Source of the DNA: Ideonella sp.
GTDB taxonomy: Bacteria > Pseudomonadota > Gammaproteobacteria > Burkholderiales > Burkholderiaceae_C
DNA length: 64,000 nt
Direction: 5' to 3'
Assembly: GCA_015075165.1 (NCBI GenBank)
Contig: JABTUY010000003.1
Coordinates: forward strand, 434,001 to 498,000
Shown here: piece by piece, positions 26,579 through 36,005 of the stretch
How positions within the stretch are numbered: the stretch's first letter is position 1
Layout: every line of letters starts with the position of its first letter
The notes under the pieces: model-generated
What the model saw: only the letters and a program-made list of their open reading frames with translations
Database searches by the model: none
What the model was told of the DNA's origin: nothing
Made by a program: the position numbers and the translations under genes

Positions 26579-27361
26579 ATGCTGCACGGCAAGACGGCCT
26601 TGGTCATCGGCGGGTCCGACGTGAGTGTCGGCATAGGCGCCATCGCTGCCTTGGCGCGCGCGCAAGCCTCGTTGGCGGTGCAATGCGACCCCGCGAAGGT
26701 GGCGGCGATTCGCGCCAAGCTGTCTGAGAAAGGCCTTTCGCCTGCCATAGCGTTCTATGGAGCGCAATTGACCAGCGCGGCATCAATTAACGCGATGATG
26801 GACCAGGTGCTGTCGAATCACGGCTGCATCGACATCCTCATCAACGGGGCGGCCGCGCAATACGCAGGCCCGCTCGAGACGATGCCGCCGGATCGGTGGG
26901 ACCAGGACATTGCGGTCAACCTGAGCGCCTCGTTTCACACCAGTCGTCGCGTGCTGCCCGGTATGCGCGAGCAGAACTGGGGCCGAATCGTCAACGTTGC
27001 GTCGTCGCAAGGCTTGGTGGGCTCCGGCTACAAGGCCGCGTACGTGGCTGCCAAGCACGGCTTGGTTGGACTCACCAAGGCGCTGGCGCTCGAACTGTCT
27101 ACGGCGGGGATCACGGTCAACGCCATCTGCCCTGGTTGGGTGGAGAACAGCTCATTCCTGCTGCAACAAGCGCGGGAACGTGCCGCCGCTGAAGGCATCA
27201 GCGATGAGGCGGCGCGTGCGAGCCTGTTGGCCAAGCAGCCGACCGGGCGCTTCATCACCGCGAGCGACGTGGGAGCGTTGATCGTGTTCCTTTGCGGCGA
27301 CGGCGCAGACCAGATCCGCGGTTCGTCGCTGTCGATCGATGGAGGTTGGTGCGCGCAATGA
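26579..27361 (+). CDS. Short-chain dehydrogenase, 3-hydroxybutyrate dehydrogenase-like, with altered cofactor motif
   Basis: Encodes 260 residues from ATG 26579, where the family normally begins (ML.GKTAL); an open frame from 26543 overlaps the previous gene. The C-terminal two thirds closely follow bacterial 3-hydroxybutyrate dehydrogenases: [23 protein letters not shown] (Ser, Tyr-x3-Lys), [21 protein letters not shown] and the SIDGGW end. The N-terminal cofactor site departs from the rule: [10 protein letters not shown] at 11-20 instead of TGxxxGIG, and INGAAAQ where NNAG is expected. It may therefore have changed cofactor use or be inactive. A PHB-degradation role would suit the context but is uncertain. 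Confidence 0.75.
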   Translation: MLHGKTALVIGGSDVSVGIGAIAALARAQASLAVQCDPAKVAAIRAKLSEKGLSPAIAFYGAQLTSAASINAMMDQVLSNHGCIDILINGAAAQYAGPLETMPPDRWDQDIAVNLSASFHTSRRVLPGMREQNWGRIVNVASSQGLVGSGYKAAYVAAKHGLVGLTKALALELSTAGITVNAICPGWVENSSFLLQQARERAAAEGISDEAARASLLAKQPTGRFITASDVGALIVFLCGDGADQIRGSSLSIDGGWCAQ

Positions 27362-27435
27362 GCTGGCAGGCATCGACACCCGCGACGGCGCGGCCTTCAA
27401 CGAAAGCATCGGCTCCCACACCCGAGGAGAAGCAC

Positions 27436-29025
27436 ATGCCCCTGCTGATCGGAGTCCCCAAGGAAACTGGTGCCGGCGAGAAGCGCGTCGCCACCGTGCC
27501 CGAGGTGGTGGAGAAGCTCATCAAGCTGGGCTTCTCGGTGGCGGTGGAAAGCGGCGCGGGCGACGCGGCCAATTGCGCCGACGACACCTACCGCGCCGCG
27601 GGTGCGCGCGTGGTCGGCAGCGCGGCCGAACTGTGGGCGCAGTCGGACATCGTCTTCAAGGTGCGCCCGCCGACGCCGCAGGAAGTCGCGTCGATGCGCG
27701 AAGGCGGCACGCTGATCGGCTTCGTCTGGCCGGCACAGAACCCGGAGCTGATGCAACAGCTGGCCGCCAAGAAGGCGACGGTGCTGGCCATCGACTCGCT
27801 GCCGCGCCAGTTGTCGCGCGCGCAGAAGATGGACGCGCTGACCTCGATGGCCGGTGTCAGCGGCTACCGCGCGGTGGTCGAGGCGGCCAACGCCTTCGGC
27901 CGTTTCTTCAACGGCCAGATCACGGCCGCCGGCAAGATCCCGCCGGCCAAGGTGTTCATTGCCGGTGCCGGGGTGGCGGGCCTGGCCGCGATCGGCACGG
28001 CAGCCAACCTGGGCGCGATCGTGCGCGCCAACGACACGCGCGCCGAAGTCGCCGACCAGGTGGTCTCGCTCGGCGGCGAGTTCGTCAAGGTCGACTACGA
28101 AGAAGAAGGCTCGGGCGGCGGCGGCTACGCCAAGGTCATGAGCGAAGGCTTCCAGGCCGCGCAGCGCGCGATGTACGCGCAGCAGGCCAAGGAGTGCGAC
28201 ATCATCATCACCACCGCCCTCATCCCGGGCAAGCCGGCGCCGCGGCTGATCACCGCCGAGATGGTGCAAAGCATGAAGCCCGGCAGCGTGATCGTCGACA
28301 TGGCCGCCGAGCAGGGCGGCAACTGCGAACTCACCGTGCCGGGCGAAGCGGTGGTGCGCCACGGCGTGACCATCGTCGGCTACACCGACCTGGCCAGCCG
28401 CCTGGCCAAGCAGTCGTCCACGCTGTACTCGAACAACCTGCTGCGCCTGACCGAAGAGCTCTGCAAGACGAAGGACGGCACGATCGACGTCAACTTCGAG
28501 GACCAGGCGATCCGCGGGCTGACGGTCATCAAGCAAGGCGAGGTGACTTGGCCGCCACCGCCGATCCAGATGCCCGCGGCGCCGCCCAAGCCGAAGGCGG
28601 CTGTCGCTGCGCCCGCCGCCAAGGGCCACGGCCACGGCGCGGGCGAACCGATGTCGAGCCAGTCGCTGGCCATCGTCTTCGGCGTCGGCGCGCTGCTGTT
28701 CCTGCTCGTCGGCCTGTACGCGCCGGCGTCGTTCCTCGGCCACTTCACGGTGTTCGTGCTGGCCTGCTTCGTCGGCTACATGGTGGTGTGGAACGTCACC
28801 CCGTCGCTGCACACGCCGCTGATGAGCGTGACCAACGCGATCTCGTCGATCATCGCCATCGGTGCGTTGGTGCAGGTCGCGCCGCCGCTGGACGCGGCGG
28901 GCGCCGCGAACCGGCCGAACGCGCTGATCCTCGGCCTGGCGGTGCTGGCGCTGGTGCTCACCGCCGTCAACATGTTCGGCGGCTTCGCGGTGACGCGCCG
29001 CATGCTGGCGATGTTCCGCAAGTGA
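27436..29025 (+). CDS. pntA: NAD(P) transhydrogenase subunit alpha
   Basis: Encodes 529 residues from ATG 27436, preceded by GAGGAG. The NAD-binding domain I has the [13 protein letters not shown] motif and the RVATVPE N-terminal block. The last about 120 residues form a linker and four transmembrane helices, as in the E. coli-type fused alpha subunit. With PntB it uses the proton gradient to transfer hydride from NADH to NADP+. In this cluster its NADPH could feed PhaB. It lies 16 bases before pntB. Confidence 0.96.
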   Translation: MPLLIGVPKETGAGEKRVATVPEVVEKLIKLGFSVAVESGAGDAANCADDTYRAAGARVVGSAAELWAQSDIVFKVRPPTPQEVASMREGGTLIGFVWPAQNPELMQQLAAKKATVLAIDSLPRQLSRAQKMDALTSMAGVSGYRAVVEAANAFGRFFNGQITAAGKIPPAKVFIAGAGVAGLAAIGTAANLGAIVRANDTRAEVADQVVSLGGEFVKVDYEEEGSGGGGYAKVMSEGFQAAQRAMYAQQAKECDIIITTALIPGKPAPRLITAEMVQSMKPGSVIVDMAAEQGGNCELTVPGEAVVRHGVTIVGYTDLASRLAKQSSTLYSNNLLRLTEELCKTKDGTIDVNFEDQAIRGLTVIKQGEVTWPPPPIQMPAAPPKPKAAVAAPAAKGHGHGAGEPMSSQSLAIVFGVGALLFLLVGLYAPASFLGHFTVFVLACFVGYMVVWNVTPSLHTPLMSVTNAISSIIAIGALVQVAPPLDAAGAANRPNALILGLAVLALVLTAVNMFGGFAVTRRMLAMFRK

Positions 29026-29041
29026 TCGGGAGACTCAGACC

Positions 29042-30454
29042 ATGACATCGAGTCTCGCCACCGTCGCCTACCTCGGCGCGATCATCCTGTTCATCCTCAG
29101 CCTCGGCGGTTTGTCGAACCCCGAGACCGCGCGCCGCGGCAACCTGTTCGGCATGATCGGCATGACGATTGCCGTGCTCGCCACCATCCTCGGGCCACGC
29201 GTCACCGGCGCCGGCATCCCGTGGATCGTCGGCGCGCTGGTCATCGGCGGTGCCGTCGGTCTGTATGCCGCGAAGAAGGTGCAGATGACGCAGATGCCCG
29301 AGTTGGTGGCGCTGATGCACAGCCTCGTCGGCCTGGCGGCGTGCCTGGTCGGTTTCGCCAGCTACGTCGACACCTCGGTGGTGTTCACCGGCGCGGAGAA
29401 GACGATCCATTCGGTCGAGATCTACATCGGCATCCTCATCGGCGCCGTCACCTTCTCCGGCTCGGTCGTCGCCTTCGGCAAGCTCTCAGGGCGCATCGGC
29501 GGCAAGCCGCTGCTGCTGCCGGGGCGGCACGTGATCAACCTGATCGGACTGCTGATCGTGCTCTGGTTCGGCCGCGAGTTCGTCAACGCGCCGACGGTGC
29601 AGGCCGGCATGGGGCCGCTGCTGATCATGACGGTGATCGCGCTGCTGTTCGGCGTGCACATGGTCATGGCCATCGGCGGCGCCGACATGCCGGTCGTCGT
29701 CTCGATGCTCAACAGCTACTCGGGCTGGGCCGCAGCGGCCACCGGCTTCATGCTCGGCAACGACTTGCTCATCGTCGTCGGCGCGCTCGTCGGCTCGTCG
29801 GGCGCGATCCTGTCCTACATCATGTGCCGGGCGATGAACCGCAATTTCATCAGCGTCATCGCCGGCGGCTTCGGCGGCGGCGCGCCGGTGGCCGCTGCAG
29901 CCGGTGGCGCGGCGCAACCGCAGGGCGAAGCGGTGCCGGTGAGCGCGGTCGAAACCGCCGAGCTGCTGCGCGAAGCCAAGAACGTGATCATCGTCCCCGG
30001 CTACGGCATGGCGGTGGCGCAGGCGCAGCACACCGTCTTCGAGATCACCAAGCTGCTGCGCGAGAAGGGCGTCAACGTGCGCTTCGGCATCCACCCGGTG
30101 GCCGGCCGCATGCCCGGCCACATGAACGTGCTGCTGGCCGAAGCCAAGGTGCCCTACGACATCGTGTTGGAGATGGACGAGATCAACGAGGACTTCTCCG
30201 ACACCGACGTGTCGATGGTCATCGGCGCCAACGACATCGTGAACCCCTCGGCGCAGGACGATCCCGCCAGCCCGATCGCCGGCATGCCGGTGCTCGAAGT
30301 CTGGAAAGCCAAGACCTCGATCGTGATGAAGCGCAGCATGGCCAGCGGCTACGCCGGCGTGGACAACCCGCTCTTCTACAAGGACAACAACCGCATGCTG
30401 TTCGGTGACGCGAAGAAGATGCTGGACGAGGTGCTGGCAGTGCTGAAAGCCTGA
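29042..30454 (+). CDS. pntB: NAD(P) transhydrogenase subunit beta
   Basis: Encodes 470 residues. The first about 270 form eight or nine membrane helices that make up the proton channel with PntA. The C-terminal domain III binds NADP(H): it includes [14 protein letters not shown], the [18 protein letters not shown] segment, [10 protein letters not shown] and the [17 protein letters not shown] end. All residues typical of PntB are in place. ATG 29042 follows a GGGAGA site. The gene is separated by 45 bases from the lactate permease gene. Confidence 0.96.
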   Translation: MTSSLATVAYLGAIILFILSLGGLSNPETARRGNLFGMIGMTIAVLATILGPRVTGAGIPWIVGALVIGGAVGLYAAKKVQMTQMPELVALMHSLVGLAACLVGFASYVDTSVVFTGAEKTIHSVEIYIGILIGAVTFSGSVVAFGKLSGRIGGKPLLLPGRHVINLIGLLIVLWFGREFVNAPTVQAGMGPLLIMTVIALLFGVHMVMAIGGADMPVVVSMLNSYSGWAAAATGFMLGNDLLIVVGALVGSSGAILSYIMCRAMNRNFISVIAGGFGGGAPVAAAAGGAAQPQGEAVPVSAVETAELLREAKNVIIVPGYGMAVAQAQHTVFEITKLLREKGVNVRFGIHPVAGRMPGHMNVLLAEAKVPYDIVLEMDEINEDFSDTDVSMVIGANDIVNPSAQDDPASPIAGMPVLEVWKAKTSIVMKRSMASGYAGVDNPLFYKDNNRMLFGDAKKMLDEVLAVLKA

Positions 30455-30499
30455 GCCGATCGACTCTCCCGGCCCCGGACCAACGACAAGGACACGACC

Positions 30500-31402
30500 A
30501 TGACACTAGGTCTACAAGCACTGCTGGCATTCATGCCGATCGCCCTGTCGGGCGTGCTCCTCGTCGGACTCGGTTGGTCGGCAAAGCGGGCGATGCCGTT
30601 GGTCTATGTGGTTACCGCGCTGATCGCGCTGACGGCATGGGGAGTCAGCTTCAACCGCATCGCCGCTGCCACGCTGGAAGGCATCATCATCACGGTGCAG
30701 GTGCTTTGGATCATCTTTGGCGCGCTGCTGCTGCTGAACACGCTCAAGCACTCAGGCGGCATCGCCAGCATCCGCAGCGGCTTCGCGCGCATCAGCCCAG
30801 ACCGCCGCATCCAGGTGATCCTGATCGCCTGGTTGTTCGGCTGTTTCATTGAAGGTGCTTCGGGATTCGGCACGCCGGCAGCGGTGGCCGGGCCGTTGAT
30901 GGTGGCCGTTGGTTTCCCGGCCCTTTCCGCAGTGATGTTCGGAATGATCATCCAGTCCACGCCGGTGTCGTTCGGTGCGGTTGGCACGCCGCTGCTCGTT
31001 GGTGTTCAGGGTGGCCTGCAGCGCGAGTCGATGACTCAGGCTCTGGTGGCGCAGGGCCAGACCTGGCCCGACTTCTTCAACTTGGTGGTGGAACGCGTGG
31101 CGCTCGGCCATGCGATCGCCGGCACGCTGATTCCGGTGTGCCTGGTGTTCTTCATGACCCGCTTCTTCGGCCGCAACCGCTCATGGGCCGAGGCGCTGCC
31201 CGCGGTGCCGTTCGCCCTGTTCTCGGCCTTCGCGTTCACTATCCCCTACGGTCTGGCGGGGCGGTTCCTTGGGCCAGAGTTCCCGTCGTTGCTGGGTGGT
31301 CTGCTGGGCCTTGCCGTCGTGACGCTGGCCGCGCGTGCCGGTTTCCTGGTGCCCAGGAAAAGCTGGGACTTCGCCGACCCTAAAGAGTGGCCGTCGGAGT
31401 GA
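30500..31402 (+). pseudogene. lctP: L-lactate permease, N-terminal half, ended by an in-frame TGA
   Basis: Encodes 300 residues that match the N-terminal half of LldP/LctP permeases: the [34 protein letters not shown] and [17 protein letters not shown] segments and about seven membrane helices. The frame stops at TGA 31400-31402 after WPSE and continues in the same frame from ATG 31403. Intact permeases read WP-x-E-W-M-G here, so TGA replaces the Trp codon TGG by a single base change. Either the permease is truncated, or two half-proteins are made by restart at the abutting TGA-ATG, or the base is a sequencing error. Lactate uptake is the expected role, given lldEFG downstream. Confidence 0.88.
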
Positions 31403-32203
31403 ATGGGCAACATGGAAATGAAGCTCGACGAACTGGGCAGCCGCCGCATTCCCACTGCGCTGGCCTGGGCGCCGTATGGCCTGCTGGCGCTGATCTTGGT
31501 GCTCAGCCGGACCGTGCCGTCGTTCAAAGCTTGGCTGCTGTCGGTCAGCGTCGGTGTGAAAGACATCCTCGGCGAGACCGGCATCAGCGGCAACTTCCAG
31601 CCGCTGTACCTTCCGGGTGGCATCCTCGTCTTCGTTTGTCTGGTCACGATACTGCTACACCGAATGAAGGTGTCTGACTTCGTCAAGGCCGCGCGTGAAT
31701 CCGGCGGCACATTGCTCGGCTCGGGCTTCGTCCTCGTGTTCACGGTGCCGATGGTTCGAATCATGATCCAGTCAGGTGTCAACGCCAACGAGCTTGCGAG
31801 CATGCCAATCTCGATGGCGCGCTGGGTCGCGGGGTCGGTGGGCGATGTGTATCCATTCTTCGCGCCGACAGTGGGCGCATTGGGGGCCTTCCTGGCAGGA
31901 TCGAACACCGTGTCAAACCTGATGCTGAGCCAGTACCAGTACAGCGTCGCGCAGGCGCTGGGCGTCAGCGGCGCCACGATGGTGGCGGCGCAGTCGATCG
32001 GCGCAGCGGCGGGCAACATGATCGCAATCCACAACGTCGTGGCGGCATCGGCGACGGTAGGCCTGATGGGACGCGAAGGCCAGACGCTGCGTCGCACGGT
32101 CATCCCGACCATCTACTACGTAGCGCTTGTCGGCGCCCTGGCGTGGGTGGCGATGCATGTGTTGAACTGGGGCGACCCGCTGCTCGGGGTGAAACTGCCT
32201 TGA
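31403..32203 (+). pseudogene. lctP: L-lactate permease, C-terminal half, same frame after the TGA
   Basis: Encodes 266 residues that continue the permease without gap or overlap: MGNMEMKLDELGSRR, the APYGLLALILVLSRT helix, ESGGTLLGSGFVLVFTVPMVRIM, FFAPTVGALGAFLAGSNTVSNLMLS and AAAGNMIAIHNVVAAS are all LctP hallmarks. GGAG (31396-31399) lies only three bases before ATG 31403 but 12 bases before a second ATG at 31412, so independent initiation is poor and coupled restart more likely. Codon use does not look degraded, which argues for a very recent mutation or an error. Confidence 0.88.
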
Positions 32204-32233
32204 TGCACCGCCGCTTTGATGGAGCCCGATTTC

Positions 32234-33022
32234 ATGGCTGAACTCCGAAATCTGTCGAAGCCACCGACTGCCCCTCGGGTGGCGCTGTTCGTCACCTGCC
32301 TGGCTGATGCGATGCGGCCGAGTGTCGGTTTCGCGGCGCTGAAGCTGCTGCAGGACGCCGGCTGCAAGGTGGAAGTGCCGATGCAACAGACGTGCTGTGG
32401 GCAACCGGCGTTCAACAGCGGCGACACCAAAGACACCGGTGTGCTCGCCCGTCGCTTCATCGAGATCTTCGAACCCTACGATTACGTGGTCGGGCCTTCG
32501 GGCTCGTGTATTGGCATGACGCGCGCACACTACCCTGAGGCCCTGGCCGACGACCCGGCCTGGGCCGAACGAGCGCGCCGCCTCGGCGCGCGCAGCTTCG
32601 AGCTGATGAGCTTTCTGGTCGACGTGATGCGCTACCGACCGACCGGTGTGAAGTTCCCGGCCACGGTGACCTATCACGACAGCTGCTCCGGCCTGCGCGA
32701 ACTGGGCGTGCACGACCAACCGCGAGCGCTGCTCGGCGCGGTTGCCGGCCTCGAGATGAAGCCGCTGGAGGGCAACGACGTCTGCTGCGGCTTCGGCGGC
32801 ACCTTCTGCGTCAAGTACCCGGCCATCTCCAACGCGGTGGTAGCGGAGAAGGCGGCCGCCGTCGGGCGCAGCGGCGCGCAAGTGCTGCTCGGCGGCGACC
32901 TGGGCTGCCTGATGAACATGGCCGGCAAGCTGCGGCGCGACGGTTCCCCGGTGCGCGTCTACCATGCCGCCGAGGTGCTCGCGGGGATGGCCGACGTGCG
33001 CCCCGTCGGCGAGAAAGGATGA
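32234..33022 (+). CDS. lldE: Lactate utilization protein LldE/LutA (cysteine-rich iron-sulfur subunit)
   Basis: Encodes 262 residues from ATG 32234, nine bases after a GGAG site; ATG 32219 is an alternative with a poorer site. Two cysteine-rich CCG domains are present: MQQTCCGQP with the preceding Cys-containing strand, and NDVCCGFGG. This heterodisulfide-reductase-like protein forms the LldEFG (LutABC) L-lactate oxidation complex that converts lactate to pyruvate and feeds electrons to quinone. Its stop overlaps the lldF start by four bases, so the three genes are translationally coupled. Confidence 0.94.
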   Translation: MAELRNLSKPPTAPRVALFVTCLADAMRPSVGFAALKLLQDAGCKVEVPMQQTCCGQPAFNSGDTKDTGVLARRFIEIFEPYDYVVGPSGSCIGMTRAHYPEALADDPAWAERARRLGARSFELMSFLVDVMRYRPTGVKFPATVTYHDSCSGLRELGVHDQPRALLGAVAGLEMKPLEGNDVCCGFGGTFCVKYPAISNAVVAEKAAAVGRSGAQVLLGGDLGCLMNMAGKLRRDGSPVRVYHAAEVLAGMADVRPVGEKG

Positions 33023-34449
33023 GCAACACCATGCATACCGCAGTGGTCTCCTTCCGCGAGCGAGTGGACGCGGCGCTGGCCGATCCCACGCTGAAGCTGG
33101 CGATCGACCGTACGACGGGCACAGCGGAGCGCAAGCGTGCCGCCGCGGTGGCTGCGTTTCCGCAGTTCGAGGCCACCCGCGAACGCGGCAAGCGCATCAA
33201 GAACCACGTCATCGCGCACCTCGACCACTACCTGGTCGAGTTCGAGCGCCACGCAATCGCCTCCGGCGCCAAGGTGCACTGGGCCTCGTCGGCCGAAGAG
33301 GCCTCGAAGATCGTCGTCGACCTGTGCCGTCAGGCCAAGGCGAAGCGGGTCACGCGCGTGAAGTCGATGCTGGGCGAGGAGATCGGTCTGCCGCACGCGC
33401 TCGACGCCGCCGGCATCGAGCGCTTCGAGACCGACCTGGCCGAACACATCGTGCAGCTCGCCGGCGACCGGCCGTCGCACATCGTCTGGCCGTCGATGCA
33501 CCGCACACGCGAGCAGGTGTCGGCGATGTTCAAGAAGGCGCATCGGGCCCCGCACCAGGAGGAGACCATCGAAGCGATGGTCGACAGCGCCCGGCGCGAG
33601 TTGCGCGACAAGTTCCTGAGCGCCGACGTGTCGATCTCGGGCGCCAACTTCCTCATCGCCGACACCGGCGCCACCTGCACGGTGACCAACGAGGGCAATG
33701 CGGAGCTGACGACATCCCCGCCGCGTATGCACATCGTCACCGCCGGGATCGAGAAGCTCGTGCCGAGCCTGCCGCACGCCTTCGCGCTGTTGCGGCTGCT
33801 CGTGCGCTCGGCCACCGGCGCCGACGTCACGCAGTACACCACCTTCCACTGCGGCCCGCGGCAGACCGGAGACCGGGATGGGCCGGAAGAGTTTCACATC
33901 GTGCTGGTCGACAACGGCCGCACGAAGATGCTCGCCGACGAAGGCGGCTTGCGCGACATGCTGCGCTGCATCCGCTGCGGTGCCTGCATGAACCACTGCG
34001 TCGTCTTCCGGCAGTTGGGCGGGCACGCCTACGGCGGGACCTACCCCGGGCCGATGGGGGCGGTGCTCACACCGGTGTTCGACGGCTTGAAGGAGTCTCG
34101 CGAGCTGGCGCACGCCTGCACCCTGAACGGCAAGTGCCAGGAGGTCTGCCCGGTGGACATCCCGCTGCCGACGCTGCTGCGCGGCTGGCGCGACCGCTCG
34201 TGGCGAGACGGCCTGGAGCCGGCGACGATGCGGTTCGGGCTCGGCATCTTCACCTTCGTGGCATCGCGGCCATGGCTCTACCGGTTGGGTGCGGCGGTCG
34301 CCGTTCGTGTGATGGGCCTGTTCGGTCGTGGGGGTTGGATCCGACGCATGCCCGGGCTCGGCGCGTGGACGGCCTACCGCGACTTTCCTGCCCCCGAGGG
34401 CCGTACCTTCATGGCGCAGTACGCGAGTGGCGAGGGGCGACGGCCATGA
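33019..34449 (+). CDS. lldF: Lactate utilization iron-sulfur protein LldF/LutB
   Basis: Encodes 476 residues. The large N-terminal LUD domain contains GANFLIADTGATCTVTNEGNAE. A ferredoxin-like region follows, with two [4Fe-4S] motifs: C317, C320, C323 and C327, then C367, C373 and C377 followed by Pro. The C-terminal about 100 residues form the conserved LldF tail. It is the electron-transferring subunit of the lactate oxidase complex. It overlaps lldE and lldG by ATGA junctions. Together with the permease just upstream it defines a lactate utilisation operon. Confidence 0.96.
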   Translation: MSNTMHTAVVSFRERVDAALADPTLKLAIDRTTGTAERKRAAAVAAFPQFEATRERGKRIKNHVIAHLDHYLVEFERHAIASGAKVHWASSAEEASKIVVDLCRQAKAKRVTRVKSMLGEEIGLPHALDAAGIERFETDLAEHIVQLAGDRPSHIVWPSMHRTREQVSAMFKKAHRAPHQEETIEAMVDSARRELRDKFLSADVSISGANFLIADTGATCTVTNEGNAELTTSPPRMHIVTAGIEKLVPSLPHAFALLRLLVRSATGADVTQYTTFHCGPRQTGDRDGPEEFHIVLVDNGRTKMLADEGGLRDMLRCIRCGACMNHCVVFRQLGGHAYGGTYPGPMGAVLTPVFDGLKESRELAHACTLNGKCQEVCPVDIPLPTLLRGWRDRSWRDGLEPATMRFGLGIFTFVASRPWLYRLGAAVAVRVMGLFGRGGWIRRMPGLGAWTAYRDFPAPEGRTFMAQYASGEGRRP

Positions 34450-35093
34450 CCGCGCGCGAGGACATCCTGGGCCGCGTCCGCGCGGCACTCGGCCGACGGA
34501 GCATCGACCCGGCCACGGTGCAGACCGCGGCTGCAGGACTGCTGGCAGACCTCCCGTCTACACGCCCCGACCTTCTGGCCGACTCGCTCGCCGAAGCGTT
34601 CATCGCGCGCGTTACCTCGCCAAAGGTCGCAGCGACCGCGCAGCGCATCGCAACCGAAGCCGCCCTTCCCGCGGCCGTCGCCAGCTATCTGAGTGAGCGC
34701 AGCCTGCGCAACAGGATCGCGCTGCAGCCCCACGACGTGCTGCGCGGGCTCGACTGGACGGGATTCGAGCTGCGCCCTGGCGTCGCGTCCGACGAGGTGG
34801 TCGCGGTCGGGATAGCGCGCTGGGGAGTTGCCGAGACCGGCTCGCTCGTCTTCCATTCCGGTCCGGATTCGCCGGTGCTCGCGAATTTCCTGCCGCTGCA
34901 TCACATCGTGCTGCTGCGGCAAGCCGACATCGTTGCCTACCTTGAAGACTACGCGGCACTGATCGCCGGTGACCCGATGCCGCGTAACGTGAACCTCATC
35001 ACCGGAGCCAGCGGCACGACCGACATCGAGGGCAGCCTCGTGCTCGGAGCTCACGGGCCGCGGTACCTGCATGTCGTGATCTCGGGCGCATAG
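34446..35093 (+). CDS. lldG: Lactate utilization protein LldG/LutC
   Basis: Encodes 215 residues from ATG 34446, overlapping lldF by four bases. It is a LUD-domain protein with the typical MTAREDILGRVRAALGR start, the GIARWGVAETGSLVF segment and the C-terminal ITGASGTTDIEGSLVLGAHGPRYLHVV block. It is the third subunit of the LldEFG complex; its exact role in catalysis is not settled. It ends the plus-strand block, and converges on the minus-strand tRNA-Pro after about 270 bases. Confidence 0.93.
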   Translation: MTAREDILGRVRAALGRRSIDPATVQTAAAGLLADLPSTRPDLLADSLAEAFIARVTSPKVAATAQRIATEAALPAAVASYLSERSLRNRIALQPHDVLRGLDWTGFELRPGVASDEVVAVGIARWGVAETGSLVFHSGPDSPVLANFLPLHHIVLLRQADIVAYLEDYAALIAGDPMPRNVNLITGASGTTDIEGSLVLGAHGPRYLHVVISGA

Positions 35094-35325
35094 GCGAGCA
35101 ACGACCATAGGTCGGGGAGCTCACGCCGTTGAGGGCCCTTTCTCAGACAGGCGGCGTTGCCGTTAAGGTGGGGCTTGATGGACAGAGTCCCGAACTGGAT
35201 GCGGCCATGCGCCCCATGCCTCATGCGCCAGCGCAGTGGCGTCTTCCCAACACGCTTGTCCGTCTATAGGAGCTTCGCTGGTTTACCCGTTTACCCCTCG
35301 GTTTACCCCTGAGGAGGCGCCAATC
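35094..35325. other. Convergent intergenic region after lldG
   Basis: No gene is seen. The notable content is a short array of three GTTTACCC direct repeats at 35281-35288, 35289-35296 and 35301-35308. No clear lldG terminator is visible other than the bidirectional-looking hairpin at 35328-35359. I see no integrase or att duplication although a tRNA gene follows. Confidence 0.5.
35281..35308. repeat. Three short GTTTACCC direct repeats
   Basis: Two copies are directly adjacent and a third follows after four bases. The units are too short for CRISPR. They may be protein-binding sites or a remnant of an insertion next to the tRNA gene. Confidence 0.6.
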
Positions 35326-35359
35326 AAAACGGGCTAGCCCCTTGCGAGGCTAACCCGTT
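35326..35359 (-). terminator. Intrinsic terminator of tRNA-Pro
   Basis: AACGGGCTAGCC (35328-35339) and GGCTAACCCGTT (35348-35359) pair over 12 positions with one mismatch, loop CCTTGCGA. On the minus strand the stem is followed by TTTTG. It begins eight bases beyond the tRNA CCA end. Confidence 0.85.
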
Positions 35360-35367
35360 GATTTCAT

Positions 35368-35444
35368 TGGTCGGGGTGGCGGGATTCGAACTCGCGACCC
35401 CTTGCACCCCATGCAAGTGCGCTACCAGGCTGCGCTACACCCCG
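35368..35444 (-). tRNA. tRNA-Pro (anticodon GGG)
   Basis: The 77-base gene folds as a standard cloverleaf and encodes its own CCA end (35368-35370). The acceptor stem is CGGGGTG/CACCCCG. The anticodon stem CTTGC/GCAAG encloses the loop ATGGGGT, giving anticodon GGG with U33 and G37. The T arm contains GTTCGAATC. It reads CCC and CCU codons. A TATAAT box lies 12 bases upstream and a terminator follows, so it is transcribed as a unit of its own. Confidence 0.97.
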
Positions 35445-35456
35445 ACGAAGCGAAGG

Positions 35457-35462
35457 ATTATA
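35457..35462 (-). promoter_or_regulatory. -10 box of tRNA-Pro
   Basis: A perfect TATAAT on the minus strand, 12 bases upstream of the mature tRNA 5' end. At 17 bases further up the sequence is GCGGGG, so no good -35 box is visible. It lies in the gap after the merR-like gene. Confidence 0.65.
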
Positions 35463-35509
35463 GAGGCGCGGTCGAGCGGCCCCGCCCTGGCCGCGCTTGC
35501 CCGCTCGGG

Positions 35510-35971
35510 CTACCCGAGCAGCTTGCGGATTGCGACCAACTCGGTGCGCAACTGCGCGAGATCGAACTCGCTCACATCGGGCAACGGCAGTTCGTCGCCT
35601 TCTACCGTGACCAGCACATCGGCCTCTTCGGGCGACGCCGCGGCGGGGCTGGGGGCTGGCTCGGCACGTATCCCAGCCCCGGCCTGCTCGTCACCGTGAC
35701 CCGCTCGCGGCGCCGGCGCCTGTTCGGCCAGCCGGTTGCGCGCGCCGCTGATCGTGAAGCCCTGGTCGTACAGCAGCTCGCGAATGCGGCGGATCAGCAA
35801 CACCTCATGGTGCTGGTAGTAGCGCCGGTTGCCGCGTCGCTTCACCGGCTTGAGCTGGGTGAACTCCTGCTCCCAATAGCGCAGCACGTAGGGCTTCACG
35901 CCGCACAGCACGCTGACCTCACCGATTGTGAAGTAGCGTTTGGCCGGGATAGCGGGGAGCGCATTCTCCAT
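35510..35971 (-). CDS. MerR-family transcriptional regulator
   Basis: Encodes 153 residues from ATG 35971; no clear Shine-Dalgarno site is seen and a TTG three codons upstream is an alternative. The N-terminal winged-helix domain (KRYFTIGEVSVLCGVKPYVLRYWEQEF, then KRRGNRRYYQHHEVLLIRRIRELL) is of the MerR type common downstream of ihfA in beta- and gammaproteobacteria. The C-terminal half has a Pro/Ala-rich linker and a short hydrophobic helix, with no metal-binding cysteines. The target is unknown. It lies 34 bases after ihfA and is probably transcribed with it. Confidence 0.9.
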   Translation of the reverse strand: MENALPAIPAKRYFTIGEVSVLCGVKPYVLRYWEQEFTQLKPVKRRGNRRYYQHHEVLLIRRIRELLYDQGFTISGARNRLAEQAPAPRAGHGDEQAGAGIRAEPAPSPAAASPEEADVLVTVEGDELPLPDVSEFDLAQLRTELVAIRKLLG

Positions 35972-36005
35972 TGAAATCAACGGGGTGCAGCTGCAAAGCT
36001 AGACT

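Noticed and set aside
31400-31402. TGA in lctP as a selenocysteine codon
   Set aside because: The aligned residue in lactate permeases is Trp, not Cys, no selenocysteine-insertion-type hairpin is evident just downstream, and no selenoprotein family is known for LctP.
35281-35308. CRISPR array
   Set aside because: Units are eight bases and essentially adjacent; there are no unique spacers and no cas genes in the window.
35368-35444. tRNA-Pro as the attachment site of the integrative element at the left
   Set aside because: The element lies more than 30 kb away, no integrase is next to the tRNA, and no duplicate of the tRNA 3' end was noticed near 2,900-3,800.
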